From Siphonodentalium dalli (taxonomy: Eukaryota > Mollusca > Scaphopoda > Gadilida > Siphonodentaliidae): 64,000 nt of DNA. The notes beneath the pieces were generated by a model. That model had not been told where the DNA came from, ran no database searches, and saw only the letters and a list, made by a program, of their open reading frames with translations. Below are positions 34,125 to 48,264 of the stretch, one piece after another. The translations under genes were made by a program, and so were the position numbers. The stretch lies in assembly GCA_032622095.1 (NCBI GenBank), contig CP136066.1, positions 45,151,835 to 45,215,834 on the forward strand, given 5' to 3'. The stretch's first letter is position 1. Each line of letters begins with the position of its first letter.

Positions 34125-37100
34125 ATTAGTTGATGCATATGTGTAGACAGTGTGACCTCTGGTAGTGGAAAACTGCTCCACGCAGTTGAAATTTGGTAAA
34201 AACAGGTCATCACGGACTTCAATACGTCTATGTACAAACCCGAACATTATCGCTATTATGGCCCGTTTTTAGGGCTCCTAGACACCCCACACGCATAACC
34301 CACGAACATAACAGGTATGTCATTGTGGTCGACACATCAGCCCTAATTACAATTTATCCCCACGCAGCTGGATTTCTAGAGCACGAGGTCAGCACGGGTC
34401 CCGACATATTCTTCGTGATTTCATATAAATTGGCATTTCTACCTAATTTCGAGGTACCAGGACACTCTACAAAGATATCCCTCCACATTAGTTGATGCAT
34501 ATGTGTATAGAGTGTGACCGCTGGTAGTGGAAAACCACCCACGCAGTTGAAATTTGGCAAAAGCAGGTCATCACGGAATTCAATACTTCTATGTACAAAC
34601 CGAACATGATCGCTATTATCGTCCGTTTTTAGGGCTCCAGGACACCACACAGGCATAACCCACGAATATAGCAGGTATGTCATTGTGGTCAACACATCAG
34701 CCCGAATTACAATTTAACCCCACGCAGCTGAATTTCTAGAGCACGAGGTCAGCACGGGTCCCGACATATTCGTCGTGATTTCATATAAATTGGCATTTCT
34801 ACCTAATTTCGAGGTACCAGGACACTCTACAGAGATATCCCTCCACATTAGTTGATGCATATGTGTAGAGAGTGTGACCGCTGGTAGTGGAAAACCACCC
34901 CACGCAGTTGAAATTTGGTAAAAACAGGTAATCACGGACTTCAATACGTCTATGTACAAACCGAACATTATCGCTAGTATGGCCCGTTTTTAGGGCTCCA
35001 GGACACCACACACGCATAACCCACGAACATAACAGGCATGTCATTGTGGTCAACACATCATCCCTATTTACAATTTAACCCCACGCAGCTGGATTTCTAG
35101 AGCACGAGGTCAGCACGGGTCCCGACATATTCGTCGTGATTTCATATAAATTGGCATTTCTACCTAATTTCGAGGTACCAGGACACTCTACAGAGATAAC
35201 CCTCCACATTAGTTGATTCATATGTGTAGACAGTGTGACCGCTGGTAGTGTAAAGCCGCCCCACGAAGTTGAAATTTGGTAAAAACAGGTCATCACGGAC
35301 TTCAATACGTCTATGTACAAACCGAACATTATCGATATTATGGCCCGTTTTTAGGGCTCCAGGACACCACACACGCATAACCCACGAACATATCAGGCAT
35401 GTCATTGTGGTCAACACATCATCCCTATTTACAATTTAACCCCACGCAGCTGGATTTCTAGAGCACGAGGTCAGCACGGGTCCCGACATATTCGTCGTGA
35501 TTTCATATAAATTGGCATTTCTACCTAATTTCGAGGTACCAGGACACTCTACAGAGATAACCCTCCACATTAGTTGATTCATATGTGTAGACAGTGTGAC
35601 CGCTGGTAGTGTAAAGCCGCCCCACCCAGTTGAAATTTGGTAAAAACAGGTCATCACGGACTTCAATACGTCTATGTACAAACCGAACATTATCGCTATT
35701 ATGGCCCGTTTTTAGGGCTCCAGGACACCACACACGCATAACCCACGAACATATCAGGCATGTCATTGTGGTCAACACCTCATCCCTATTTACAATTTAA
35801 CCCCACGCAGCTGGATTTCTAGAGCACGAGGTCAGCACGGGTCCCGACATATTCGTCGTGATTTCATATAAATTGGCATTTCTACCTAATTTCGAGGTAC
35901 CAGGACACTCTACAGAGATATCCCTCCACATTAGTTGATGCATATGTGTAGAGAGTGTGACCGCTGGTAGTGGAAAACCACCCCACGCAGTTGAAATTTG
36001 GTAAAAACAGGTCATCACGGACTTCAATACGTCTATGTACAAACCGAACATTATCGCTAGTATGGCCCGTTTTTAGGGCTCCAGGACACCACACACGCAT
36101 AACCCACGAACATAACAGGCATGTCATTGTGGTCAACACATCATCCCTATTTACAATTTAACCCCACGCAGCTGGATTTCTAGAGTACGAGGTCAGCACG
36201 GGTCCCGACATATTCGTCGTGATTTCATATAAATTGGCATTTCTACCTAATTTCGAGGTACCAGGACACTCTACAGAGATAACCCTCCACATTAGTTGAT
36301 TCATATGTGTAGACAGTGTGACCGCTGGTAGTGTAAAGCCGCCCCACGCAGTTGAAATTTGGTAAAAACAGGTCATCACGGACTTCAATACGTCTATGTA
36401 CAAACCGAACATTATCGCTATTATGGCCCGTTTTTAGGGCTCCAGGACACCACACACGCATAACCCACGAACATACCAGGTATGTCATTGTGGTCAACAC
36501 ATCATCCCTATTTACAATTTAACCCCACGCAGCTGGATTTCTAGAGCACGAGGTCAGCACGGGTCCCGACATATTGGTCGTGATTTCATATAAATTGGCA
36601 TTTCTACCTAATTTCGAGGTACCAGGATACTCTACAGAGATAACCCTCCACATTAGTTGATTCATATGTGTAGACAGTGTGACCGCTGGTAGTGTAAAGC
36701 CGCCCCACGCAGTTGAAATTTGGTAAAAACAGGTCATCACGGACTTCAATACGTCTATGTACAAACCGAACATTATCGCTATTATGGCCAGTTTTTAGGG
36801 CTCCAGGACACCACACACGCATAACCCACGAACATATCAGGCATGTCATTGTGGTCAACACATCATCCCTATTTACAATTTAACCCCACGCAGCTTGATT
36901 TCTAGAGCACGAGGTCAGCACGGGTCCCGACATATTCGTCGTGATTTAATATAAATTGGCATTTCTACCTAATTTCGAGGTACCAGGACACTCTACAGAG
37001 ATATCCCTCCACATTAGTTGATGCATATGTGTAGAGAGTGTGACCGCTGGTAGTGGAAAACCACCCCACGCAGTTGAAATTTGGTAAAAACAGGTCATCA

Positions 37101-40100
37101 CGGACTTCAATACGTCTATGTACAAACCGAACATTATCGCTATTATGGCCAGTTTTTAGGGCTCCAGGACACCACACACGCATAACCCACGAACATATCA
37201 GGCATGTCATTGTGGTCAACACATCATCCCTATTTACAATTTAACCCCACGCAGCTGGATTTCTAGAGCACGAGGTCAGCACGGGTCCCGACATATTCGT
37301 CGTGATTTCATATAAATTGGCATTTCTACCTAATTTCGAGGTACCAGGACACTCTACAGAGATAACCCTCCACATTAGTTGATGCATATGTGTAGAGAGT
37401 GTGACCGCTGGTAGTGGAAAACCACCCCACGCAGTTGAAATTTGGTAAAAACAGGTCATCACGGACTTCAATACGTCTATGTACAAACCGAACATTATCG
37501 CTATTATGGCCAGTTTTTAGGGCTCCAGGACACCACACACGCATAACCCACGAACATATCAGGCATGTCATTGTGGTCAACACATCATCCCTATTTACAA
37601 TTTAACCCCACGCAGCTTGATTTCTAGAGCACGAGGTCAGCACGGGTCCCGACATATTCGTCGTGATTTAATATAAATTGGCATTTCTACCTAATTTCGA
37701 GGTACCAGGACACTCTACAGAGATATCCCTCCACATTAGTTGATGCATATGTGTAGAGAGTGTGACCGCTGGTAGTGGAAAACCACCCCACGCAGTTGAA
37801 ATTTGGTAAAAACAGGTCATCACGGACTTCAATACGTCTATGTACAAACCGAACATTATCGCTATTATGGCCAGTTTTTAGGGCTCCAGGACACCACACA
37901 CGCATAACCCATAACCCACGAACATATCAGGCATGTCATTGTGGTCAACACATCATCCCTATTTACAATTTAACCCCACGCAGCTGGATTTCTAGAGCAC
38001 GAGGTCAGCACGGGTCCCGACATATTCGTCGTGATTTCATATAAATTGGCATTTCTACCTAATTTCGAGGTACCAGGACACTCTACAGAGATAACCCTCC
38101 ACATTAGTTGATTCATATGTGTAGACAGTGTGACCGCTGGTAGTGTAAAGCCGCCCCACGCAGTTGAAATTTGGTTAAAAACAGGTCATCACGGACTTCA
38201 ATACGTCTATGTACAAACCGAACATTATCGCTATTATGGCCCGTTTTTTAGGGCTCCAGGACACCACACACGCATAACCCACGAACATATCAGGCATGTC
38301 ATTGTGGTCAACACATCATCCCTATTTACAATTTAACCCCACGCAGCTGGATTTCTAGAGCACGAGGTCAGCACGGGTCCCGACATATTCGTCGTGATTT
38401 CATATAAATTGGCATTTCTACCTAATTTCGAGGTACCAGGACACTCTACAGAGATAACCCTCCACATTAGTTGATTCATATGTGTAGACAGTGTGACCGC
38501 TGGGTAGTGTAAAGCCGCCCACGCAGTTGAAATTTGGTAAAAACAGGTCATCACGGACTTCAATACGTCTATGTACAAACCGAACATTATCGCTAGTATG
38601 GCCCGTTTTTAGGGCTCCAGGACACCACACACGCATAACCCACGAACATATCAGGCATGTCATTGTGGTCAACACATCATCCCTATTTACAATTTAACCC
38701 CACGCAGCTGGATTTCTAGAGCACGAGGTCAGCACGGGTCCCGACATATTCGTCGTGATTTCATATAAATTGGCATTTCTACCTAATTTCGAGGTACCAG
38801 GACACTCTACAGAGATAACCCTCCACATTAGTTGATTCATATGTGTAGACAGTGTGACCGCTGGTAGTGTAAAGCCGCCCCACGCAGTTGAAATTTGGTA
38901 AAAACAGGTCATCACGGACTTCAATACGTCTATGTACAAACCGAACATTATCGCTATTATGGCCCGTTTTTAGGGCTCCAGGACACCACACACGCATAAC
39001 CCACGAACATATCAGGCATGTCATTGTGGTCAACACATCATCTCTATTTACAATTTAACCCCACGCAGCTGGATTTCTAGAGCACGAGGTCAGCACGGGT
39101 CCCGACATATTCGTCGTGATTTCATATAAATTGGCATTTCTACCTAATTTCGAGGTACCAGGACACTCTACAGAGATAACCCTCCACATTAGTTGATTCA
39201 TATGTGTAGACAGTGTGACCGCTGGTAGTGTAAAGCCGCCCCCACGCAGTTGAAATTTGGTAAAAACAGGTCATCACGGACTTCAATACGTCTATGTACA
39301 AACCGAACATTATCGCTATATTATGGCCCGTTTTTAGGGCTCCAGGACACCACACACGCATAACCCACGAACATATCAGGCATGTCATTGTGGTCAACAC
39401 ATCATCCCTATTTACAATTTAACCCCACGCAGCTGGATTTCTAGAGCACGAGGTCAGCACGGGTCCCGACATATTCGTCGTGATTTCATATAAATTGGCA
39501 TTTCTACCTAATTTCGAGGTACCAGGACACTCTACAGAGATATCCCTCCACATTAGTTGATGCATATGTGTAGAGAGTGTGACCGCTGGTAGTGGAAAAC
39601 CACCCCACGCAGTTGAAATTTGGTAAAAACAGGTCATCACGGACTTCAATACGTCTATGTACAAACCGAACATTATCGCTAGTATGGCCCGTTTTTAGGG
39701 CTCCAGGGACACCACACACGCATAACCCACGAACATAACAGGCATGTCATTGTGGTCAACACATCATCCCTATTTACAATTTAACCCCACGCAGCTGGAT
39801 TTCTAGAGTACGAGGTCAGCTCGGGTCCCGACATATTCGTCGTGATTTCATATAAATTGGCATTTCTACCTAATTTCGAGGTACCAGGACACTCTACAGA
39901 GATAACCCTCCACATTAGTTGATTCATATGTGTAGACAGTGTGACCGCTGGTAGTGTAAAGCCGCCCCACGCAGTTGAAATTTGGTAAAAACAGGTCATC
40001 ACGGACTTCAATACGTCTATGTACAAACCGAACATTATCGCTATTATGGCCCGTTTTTAGGGCTCCAGGACACCACACACTCATAACCCACGAACATATC

Positions 40101-43100
40101 AGGCATGTCATTGTGGTCAACACATCATCTCTATTTACAATTTTAACCCCCACGCAGCTGGATTTCTAGAGCACGAGGTCAGCACGGGTCCCGACATATT
40201 CGTCGTGATTTCATATAAATTGGCATTTCTACCTAATTTCGAGGTACCAGGACACTCTACAGAGATAACCCTCACATTAGTTGATTCATATGTGTTAGAC
40301 AGTGTGACCGCTGGTAGTGTAAAGCCGCCCCACGCAGTTGAAATTTGGTAAAAACAGGTCATCACGGACTTCAATACGTCTATGTACAAACCGAACATTA
40401 TCGCTATATTATGGCCCGTTTTTAGGGCTCCAGGACACCACACACGCATAACCCACGAACATATCAGGCATGTCATTGTGGTCAACACATCATCCCTATT
40501 TACAATTTAACCCCACGCAGCTGGATTTCTAGAGCACGAGGTCAGCACGGGTCCCGACATATTCGTCGTGATTTCATATAAATTGGCATTTCTACCTAAT
40601 TTCGAGGTACCAGGACACTCTACAGAGATATCCCCTCCACATTAGTTGATGCATATGTGTAGAGAGTGTGACCGCTGGTAGTGGAAAACCACCCCACGCA
40701 GTTGAAATTTGGTAAAAACAGGTCATCACGGACTTCAATACGTCTATGTACAAACCGAACATTATCGCTAGTATGGCCCGTTTTTAGGGCTCCAGGACAC
40801 CACACACGCATAACCCACGAACATAACAGGCATGTCATTGTGGTCAACACATCATCCCTATTTACAATTTAACCCCACGCAGCTGGATTTCTAGAGTACG
40901 AGGTCAGCACGGGTCCCGACATATTCGTCGTGATTTCATATAAATTGGCATTTCTACCTAATTTCGAGGTACCAGGACACTCTACAGAGATAACCCTCCA
41001 CATTAGTTGATTCATATGTGTAGACAGTGTGACCTCTGGTAGTGTAAAGCCGCCCCACGCAGTTGAAATTTGGTAAAAACAGGTCATCACGGACTTCAAT
41101 ACGTCTATGTACAAACCGAACATTATCGCTATTATGGCCCGTTTTTAGGGCTCCAGGACACCACACACGCATAACCCACGAACATACCAGGTATGTCATT
41201 GTGGTCAACACATCATCCCTATTTACAATTTAACCCCACGCAGCTGGATTTCTAGAGCACGAGGTCAGCACGGGTCCCGACATATTGGTCGTGATTTCAT
41301 ATAAATTGGCATTTCTATACTAATTTCGAGGTACCAGGACACTCTACAGAGATAACCCTCCACATTAGTTGATTCATATGTGTAGACAGTGTGACCGCTG
41401 GTAGTGTAAAGCCGCCCTACGCAGTTGAAATTTGGTAAAAACAGGTCATCACGGACTTCAATACGTCTATGTACAAACCGAACATTATCGCTATTATGGC
41501 CCGTTTTTAGGGCTCCAGGACACCACACACGCATAACCCACGAACATATCAGGCATGTCATTGTGGTCAAACACATCATCCCTATTTACAATTTAACCCC
41601 ACGCAGCTGGATTTCTAGAGCACGAGGTCAGCACGGGTCCCGACATATTCGTCGTGATTTCATATAAATTGGCATTTCTACCTAATTTCGAGGTACCAGG
41701 ACACTCTACAGAGATAACCCTCCACATTAGTTGATTCATATGTGTAGACAGTGTGGACCGCTGGTAGTGTAAAGCCGCCCCACGCAGTTGAAATTTGGTA
41801 AAAACAGGTCATCACGGACTTCAATACGTCTATGTACAAACCGATCATTATCGCTATTATGGCCCGTTTTTAGGGCTCCAGGACACCACACACGCATAAC
41901 CCACGAACATATCAGGCATGTCATTGTGGTCAACACATCAGCCATATTTACAATTTAACCCCACGCAGCTGGATTTCTAGAGCACGAGGTCAGCACGGGT
42001 CCGGACATATTCGTCGTGATTTCATATAGATTGGCATTTCTACCTAATTTCGAGGTACCAGGACACTCTACAGAGATAACCCTCCACATTAGTTGATTCA
42101 TATGTGTAGACAGTGTGACCGCTGGTAGTGTAAAGCCGCCCTACGCAGTTGAAATTTGGTAAAAACAGGTCATCACGGACTTCAATACGTCTATGTACAA
42201 ACCGAACATTATCGCTATTATGGCCCGTTTTTAGGGCTCCAGGACACCACACACGCATAACCCACGAACATATCAGGCATGTCATTGTGGTCAACACATC
42301 ATCCCTATTTACAATTTAACCCCACGCAGCTGGATTTCTAGAGCACGAGGTCAGCACGGGTCCCGACATATTCGTCGTGATTTCATATAAATTGGCATTT
42401 CTACCTAATTTCGAGGTACCAGGACACTCTACAGAGATAACCCTCCACATTAGTTGATCATATGTGTAGACAGTGTGACCGCTGGTAGTGTAAAGCCGCC
42501 CCACGCAGTTGAAATTTGGTAAAAAACAGGTCATCACGGACTTCAATACGTCTATGTACAAACCGATCATTATCGCTATTATGGCCCGTTTTTAGGGCTC
42601 CAGGACACCACACACGCATAACCCACGAACATATCAGGCATGTCATTGTGGTCAACACATCAGCCATATTTACAATTTAACCCCACGCAGCTGGATTTCT
42701 AGAGCACGAGGTCAGCACGGGTCCGGACATATTCGTCGTGATTTCATATAGATTGGCATTTCTACCTAATTTCGAGGTACCAGGACACTCTACAGAGATA
42801 TCCCTCCACATTAGTTGATGCATATTTGTAGAGAGTGTGACCGCTGGTAGTGGAAAACCACCCACGCAGTTGAAATTTGGCAAAAGCAGGTCATCACGGA
42901 ATTCAATACTTCTATGTACAAACCGAACATGATCGCTATTATGGCCCGTTTTTAGGTCTCCAGGACACCACACACGCATAACCCGCGAACATAACAGGCA
43001 TGTCATTGTGGTCAACACATCATCCCTATTTACAATTTAACCCCACGCAGCTGGATTTCTAGAGCACGAGGTCAGCACGGGTCCCGACATATTCGTCGTG

Positions 43101-45476
43101 ATTTCATATAAATTGGCATTTCTACCTAATTTCGAGGTACCAGGACACTCTACAGAGATAACCCTCCACATTAGTTGATTCATATGTGTAGACAGTGTGA
43201 CCGCTGGTAGTGTAAAGCCGCCCCACGCAGTTGAAATTTGGTAAAAACAGGTCATCACGGACTTCAATACGTCTATGTACAAACCGAACATTATCGCTAT
43301 TATGGCCCGTTTTTAGGGCTCCAGGACACCACACACGCATAACCCACGAACATATCAGGCATGTCATTGTGGTCAACACATCATCTCTATTTACAATTTA
43401 ACCCCACGCAGCTGGATTTCTAGAGCACGAGGTCAGCACGGGTCCCGACATATTCGTCGTGATTTCATATAAAATTGGCATTTCTACCTAATTTCGAGGT
43501 ACCAGGACACTCTACAGAGATAACCCTCCACATTAGTTGATTCATATGTGTAGACAGTGTGACCGCTGGTAGTGTAAAGCCGCCCCACGCAGTTGAAATT
43601 TGGTAAAAAACAGGTCATCACGGACTTCAATACGTCTATGTACAAACCGAACATTATCGCTATATTATGGCCCGTTTTTAGGGCTCCAGGACACCACACA
43701 CGCATAACCCACGAACATATCAGGCATGTCATTGTGGTCAACACATCATCCCTATTTACAATTTAACCCCACGCAGCTGGATTTCTAGAGCACGAGGTCA
43801 GCACGGGTCCCGACATATTCGTCGTGATTTCATATAAATTGGCATTTCTACCTAATTTCGAGGTACCAGGACACTCTACAGAGATATCCCTCCACATTAG
43901 TTGATGCATATGTGTAGAGAGTGTGACCGCTGGTAGTGGAAAACCACCCCACGCAGTTGAAATTTGGTAAAAAACAGGTCATCACGGACTTCAATACGTC
44001 TATGTACAAACCGACATTATCGCTAGTATGGCCGTTTTTAGGGCTCCAGGACACCACACACGCATAACCCACGAACATAACAGGCATGTCATTGTGGTCA
44101 ACACATCATCCCTATTTACAATTTAACCCCACGCAGCTGGATTTCTAGAGTACGAGTCAGCACGGGTCCCGACATATTCGTCCTGATTTCATATAAATTG
44201 GCATTTCTACCTAATTTCGAGGTACCAGGACACTCTACAGAGATAACCCTCCACATTAGTTGATTCATATGTGTAGACAGTGTGACCGCTGGTAGTGTAA
44301 AGCCGCCCCACGCAGTTGAAATTTGGTAAAAACAGGTCATCACGGACTTCAATACGTCTATGTACAAACCGAACATTATCGCTATTATGGCCCGTTTTTA
44401 GGGCTCCAGGACACCACACACGCATAACCCACGAACATACCAGGTATGCCATTGTGGTCAACACATCATCCCTATTTACAATTTAACCCCACGCAGCTGG
44501 ATTTCTAGAGCACGAGGTCAGCACGGGTCCCGACATATTGGTCGTGATTTCATATAAATTGGCATTTCTACCTAATTTCGAGGTACCAGGACACTCTACA
44601 GAGATAACCCTCCACATTAGTTGATTCATATGTGTAGACAGTGTGACCGCTGGTAGTGTAAAGCCGCCCCACGCAGTTGAAATTTGGTAAAAACAGGTTA
44701 TCACGGACTTCAATACGTCTATGTACAAACCGAACATTATCGCTATTATGGCCAGTTTTTAGGGCTCCAGGACACCACACACGCATAACCCACGAACATA
44801 TCAGGCATGTCATTGTGGTCAACACATCATCCCTATTTACAATTTAACCCCACGCAGCTGGATTTCTAGAGCACGAGGTCAGCACGGGTCCCGACATATT
44901 CGTCGTGATTTAATATAAATTGGCATTTCTACCTAATTTCGAGGTACCAGGACACTCTACAGAGATATCCCTCCACATTAGTTGATGCATATGTGTAGAG
45001 AGTGTGACCGCTGGTAGTGGAAAACCACCCCACGCAGTTGAAATTTGGTAAAAACAGGTCATCACGGACTTCAATACGTCTATGTACAAACCGAACATTA
45101 TCGCTAGTATGGCCCGTTTTTAGGGCTCCAGGACACCACACACGCATAACCCACGAACATAACAGGCATGTCATTGTGGTCAACACATCATCCCTATTTA
45201 CACTTTAACCCCACGCAGCTGGATTTCTAGAGCACGAGGTCAGCACGGGTCCCGACATATTCGTCGTGATTTCATATAAATTGGCATTTCTACCTAATTT
45301 CGAGGTACCAGGACACTCTACAGAGATAACCCTCCACATTAGTTGATTCATATGTGTAGACAGTGTGACCGCTGGTAGTGTAAAGCCGCCCCACGCAGTT
45401 GAAATTTGGTAAAAACAGGTCATCACGGACTTCAATACGTCTATGTACAAACCGAACATTATCGCTATTATGGCCC
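34125..45476. repeat. 361 bp satellite array, 31 complete monomers plus a part
   Basis: Monomers start for convenience at ATTAGTTGAT and recur every 360-369 bp (34125, 34487, 34847, 35208 and so on to 45334). Two classes alternate: A (GATATCC, GATGCAT, GAGAGTG, GGAAAACC) and B (GATAACC, GATTCAT, GACAGTG, GTAAAGCC). The class order from the left is A A A B B A B B A hybrid A B B B B A B B A B B B B B A B B A B B A B. Monomers carrying the same rare variants recur as cassettes (see findings). Open frames of 84-85 codons occur on both strands of most monomers, but 361 is not a multiple of three and frames shift from unit to unit. The array is cut by an assembly gap, so its length is unknown. Confidence 0.97.
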
Positions 45477-45576
45477 NNNNNNNNNNNNNNNNNNNNNNNN
45501 NNNNNNNNNNNNNNNNNNNNNNNNNNNNNNNNNNNNNNNNNNNNNNNNNNNNNNNNNNNNNNNNNNNNNNNNNNNN
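45477..45576. other. Assembly gap (100 N)
   Basis: Exactly 100 N, the usual placeholder for a gap of unknown size. The satellite is present to the last base before it and absent after it. Confidence 0.99.
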
Positions 45577-45800
45577 CTCATCTGACTCTATGTTTTAAGA
45601 ATACAATTATTCGCCACCCCCCTCACCAACCAATTCAGATCGCAGATTTTCGTTCGCAATTCCACTTCCAGTTCTATCAAATGATTGATTATGATTGCAG
45701 GAACGTCTAACTAATGCAAAACAATAACAAGCTCATCTGACATCCATGTTTTAGGAATAAAATTATTCGCCACCCCCCTCACCAATACAAATTGAGTCGT
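45577..45800. repeat. Direct duplication after the gap
   Basis: CTCATCTGAC, TATGTTTTAAGAATA, AATTATTCGCCACCCCCCTC at 45577 recurs at 45732 with few changes, a spacing of about 156 bp. Confidence 0.85.
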
Positions 45801-46037
45801 TGAAGACAACTTGCTTATGATTACAAAACAAGTATTCACTTAGGCCGTCTATAGACAACTAAACCCTTGTTTAATATATAGGTTTCTATATCGAACTCGA
45901 ACATTAAAGTAAATATATTACAAATTGTACATCCTGCCTCAATTGTTTAATCAATTGCATGTACATGTAGCTTGATTCGAGGTAATTGATATGTGTGGCA
46001 AGTTCATGCCATTTTTGGATTATACAATTGCCTCCTA

Positions 46038-46961
46038 GGGTGGATACACACATGCATGTAATCTCTGTATGTAAAATACATGTATTTTACATGGCCACAC
46101 CAATAATTGACAACATTGATCACCTGCCCGCGAGAGGTTCATTGTTAACAGGCCTGACAAGTGAGTAGTGATAAGCGAAGTCAAACTCTCTGTTATCAGG
46201 ACATTTAAGGCCAGTCCAAAACAGGTCTTCTCTTACGGATGTGGAAATTAGTTAAGTCTGTGTGATATCTGGCATTTTATTAATACACGAACACCAGCAG
46301 CGACACATCTGGTGTATATACAGACTTGATATAGAACATTTTCGACCAATGATGCTTGCTTGGCGTGGTGTTTCGAAAGCTTCAAATCGTTAAGGGACTT
46401 AGTTGAATGTATCGGTCGGAATAATCTGGGCAAGAAGGTACAATATAATATGTTTTACTTAAATAGCTCTGAGTTAGCCACCCCGCCTGGTAGCTTTCGA
46501 TATCATATATAGCCCTAGACGCCACATCCGTCCAATCTCGCTACTCGATGAGAGTAGCGAGATTGGACGGATGTGGCGTCTAATATGGCCCCAAGTCGGG
46601 GATCATATAGCCCATGTGTAAGGAAATCATGATAACACCCCGCCCCATGTTGGGGATCATAGCCCCTGCGTTGGGGAAATCCAGGGGCCATCACCTGTAT
46701 AAAAACCAAGAGAAGACTGACAATCAATTATGTAAACAGTAAGTCCAACATTTGGGTTATCGCGCGAATAATTATTTTAAGCGGCCTAACGACTTCGTTC
46801 AGTCAAAGGTTCTCTGCACGTTCAGAGCTTGGCTCACTGTGGTCAAACATAGCTGTAATGATTGGGTTGTCAACGGACACATATTACATGGTCTGTATGA
46901 TCCATGTAAAACGCCAAATACACGATAATTACAGAGATTACATGCATGTGTGTATCCACCC
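46038..46961. repeat. Inverted repeat pair with 32 bp perfect arms
   Basis: 46038-46069 (GGGTGGATACACACATGCAT and on) is the exact reverse complement of 46930-46961. Similarity continues weakly inside. A 24 bp perfect palindrome, ATGTAAAATACATGTATTTT plus four bases, directly follows the left arm at 46069-46092. This may be a 0.9 kb fold-back element. Confidence 0.75.
46517..46581. repeat. Perfect hairpin, 30 bp arms, 5 bp loop
   Basis: 46517-46546 and 46552-46581 are exact reverse complements (AGACGCCACATCCGTCCAAT start), loop GATGA. The stem has balanced GC content in an AT-rich setting. Such perfect pairing suggests either a very young fold-back insertion or selection on a structured RNA; nothing in the flanks decides which. 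Confidence 0.95.
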
Positions 46962-48264
46962 TAACCCCAAGGTGATTGCCAATGTGGTGGCCGGTATATG
47001 GGTAGAAAATATGTAATCTGTAAGAACACACGATTACTCTCCAAATGGCTTAACTGGGGCTACGGCAGTTAAGAAACTGCTAGTCTATGGTTTAATATAT
47101 ATGTATCTATCCACAGACTCGAACATTAGAGATAAAATAGTACCTCCTGTTGGCAACTTTTAATAAATTTTATTGGGTTTTTTGTTGCCGGTATATTGAT
47201 GGAAATATATCATGTGTTATTAAAACCACCATCACCACCATGAAATGTCTCATACTAAATTTATTAACCGAGTGCACTCGTTTAATACATGTCGGATAAA
47301 ATTGCGACGAATGTGAGATTCACTGTATCACATATTTACATTTTAGTGAGGAAAAACTTCCTCGAAACGGCTGGGTTAAAAAAATTAATGAATATTTTCT
47401 TAACACAACCAACGAGGAAGTAAAGACACCTTCAAGAAAAAATATCGTTCCATTTTAAAGGTGTCTTTTCATGTTGACAAAATTGTTCAACCACCCTTAT
47501 CATCGATGTTCATAACACAGTCAACACGAAATAACCATAACTTATTGAATATACGTATTAACATCTCATTAACATGAAAAATAACATTGATCTATAGAAT
47601 TGCGCAAAGCTCTTACGTCAGTGCGCGTGGCGATAATACACGCGTGTAATACTAAAAATATGAGACCGGGTTTAGCGGCTAATCATGTGATAAAAACATC
47701 CAATGGGAAAGCGTATATTCATGCATATGCTGTACTCACCCCAGGCATTCTCTCTCACAAGTGTCTGTGGGAAAAACAAAATAAATAACATTTTCGTTGA
47801 ATGTGTTCTCAATTTGACCACGATGGCTTTCCAATTTAGACATACATTCCTATACGATTACAGACACGAAACTCCGTACTTCAAACCATCGTGAGTTCCG
47901 TTGTGACGCTTGCGCCTTCCATATACATATATTTTGAAGCACTATACATGACCTGGGTCTGTAGGCTCCAGAGGATCAAAATTACACCCTCTCCAACAAA
48001 CATTTCTATACATTAAATTAAAGATTGTTATTTGTATCATCTCATTTTGCTTTTTGTCCGCTTCACAAAGTGTCTAGAATAGATTTAATGAAAGACAACT
48101 CTTATCGCTAAAATAACATTTTTAATATCCTCGAGTACAATTGTCAGCTCTCGGACAAATTTATGCTGTTATACACTGTACAAGAAATCCTTCATATTAT
48201 CGGATGCGCGATATTGTGACCTTTAATTTGATGTATAGAAACCGTTGTTGACGAGTAGTTATCA
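46962..48264. other. Non-coding interval
   Basis: AT-rich. A small stem AAAGACACCTT/AAGGTGTCTTT occurs at 47412-47462. No exon could be supported, although this region should include introns of gene 2. Confidence 0.4.

Noticed and set aside
34193-45459. Dozens of open frames of 60-117 codons on both strands in the satellite
   Set aside because: They repeat with the 361 bp monomer, shift frame between units, overlap on opposite strands and show no domain; they are by-products of the satellite.
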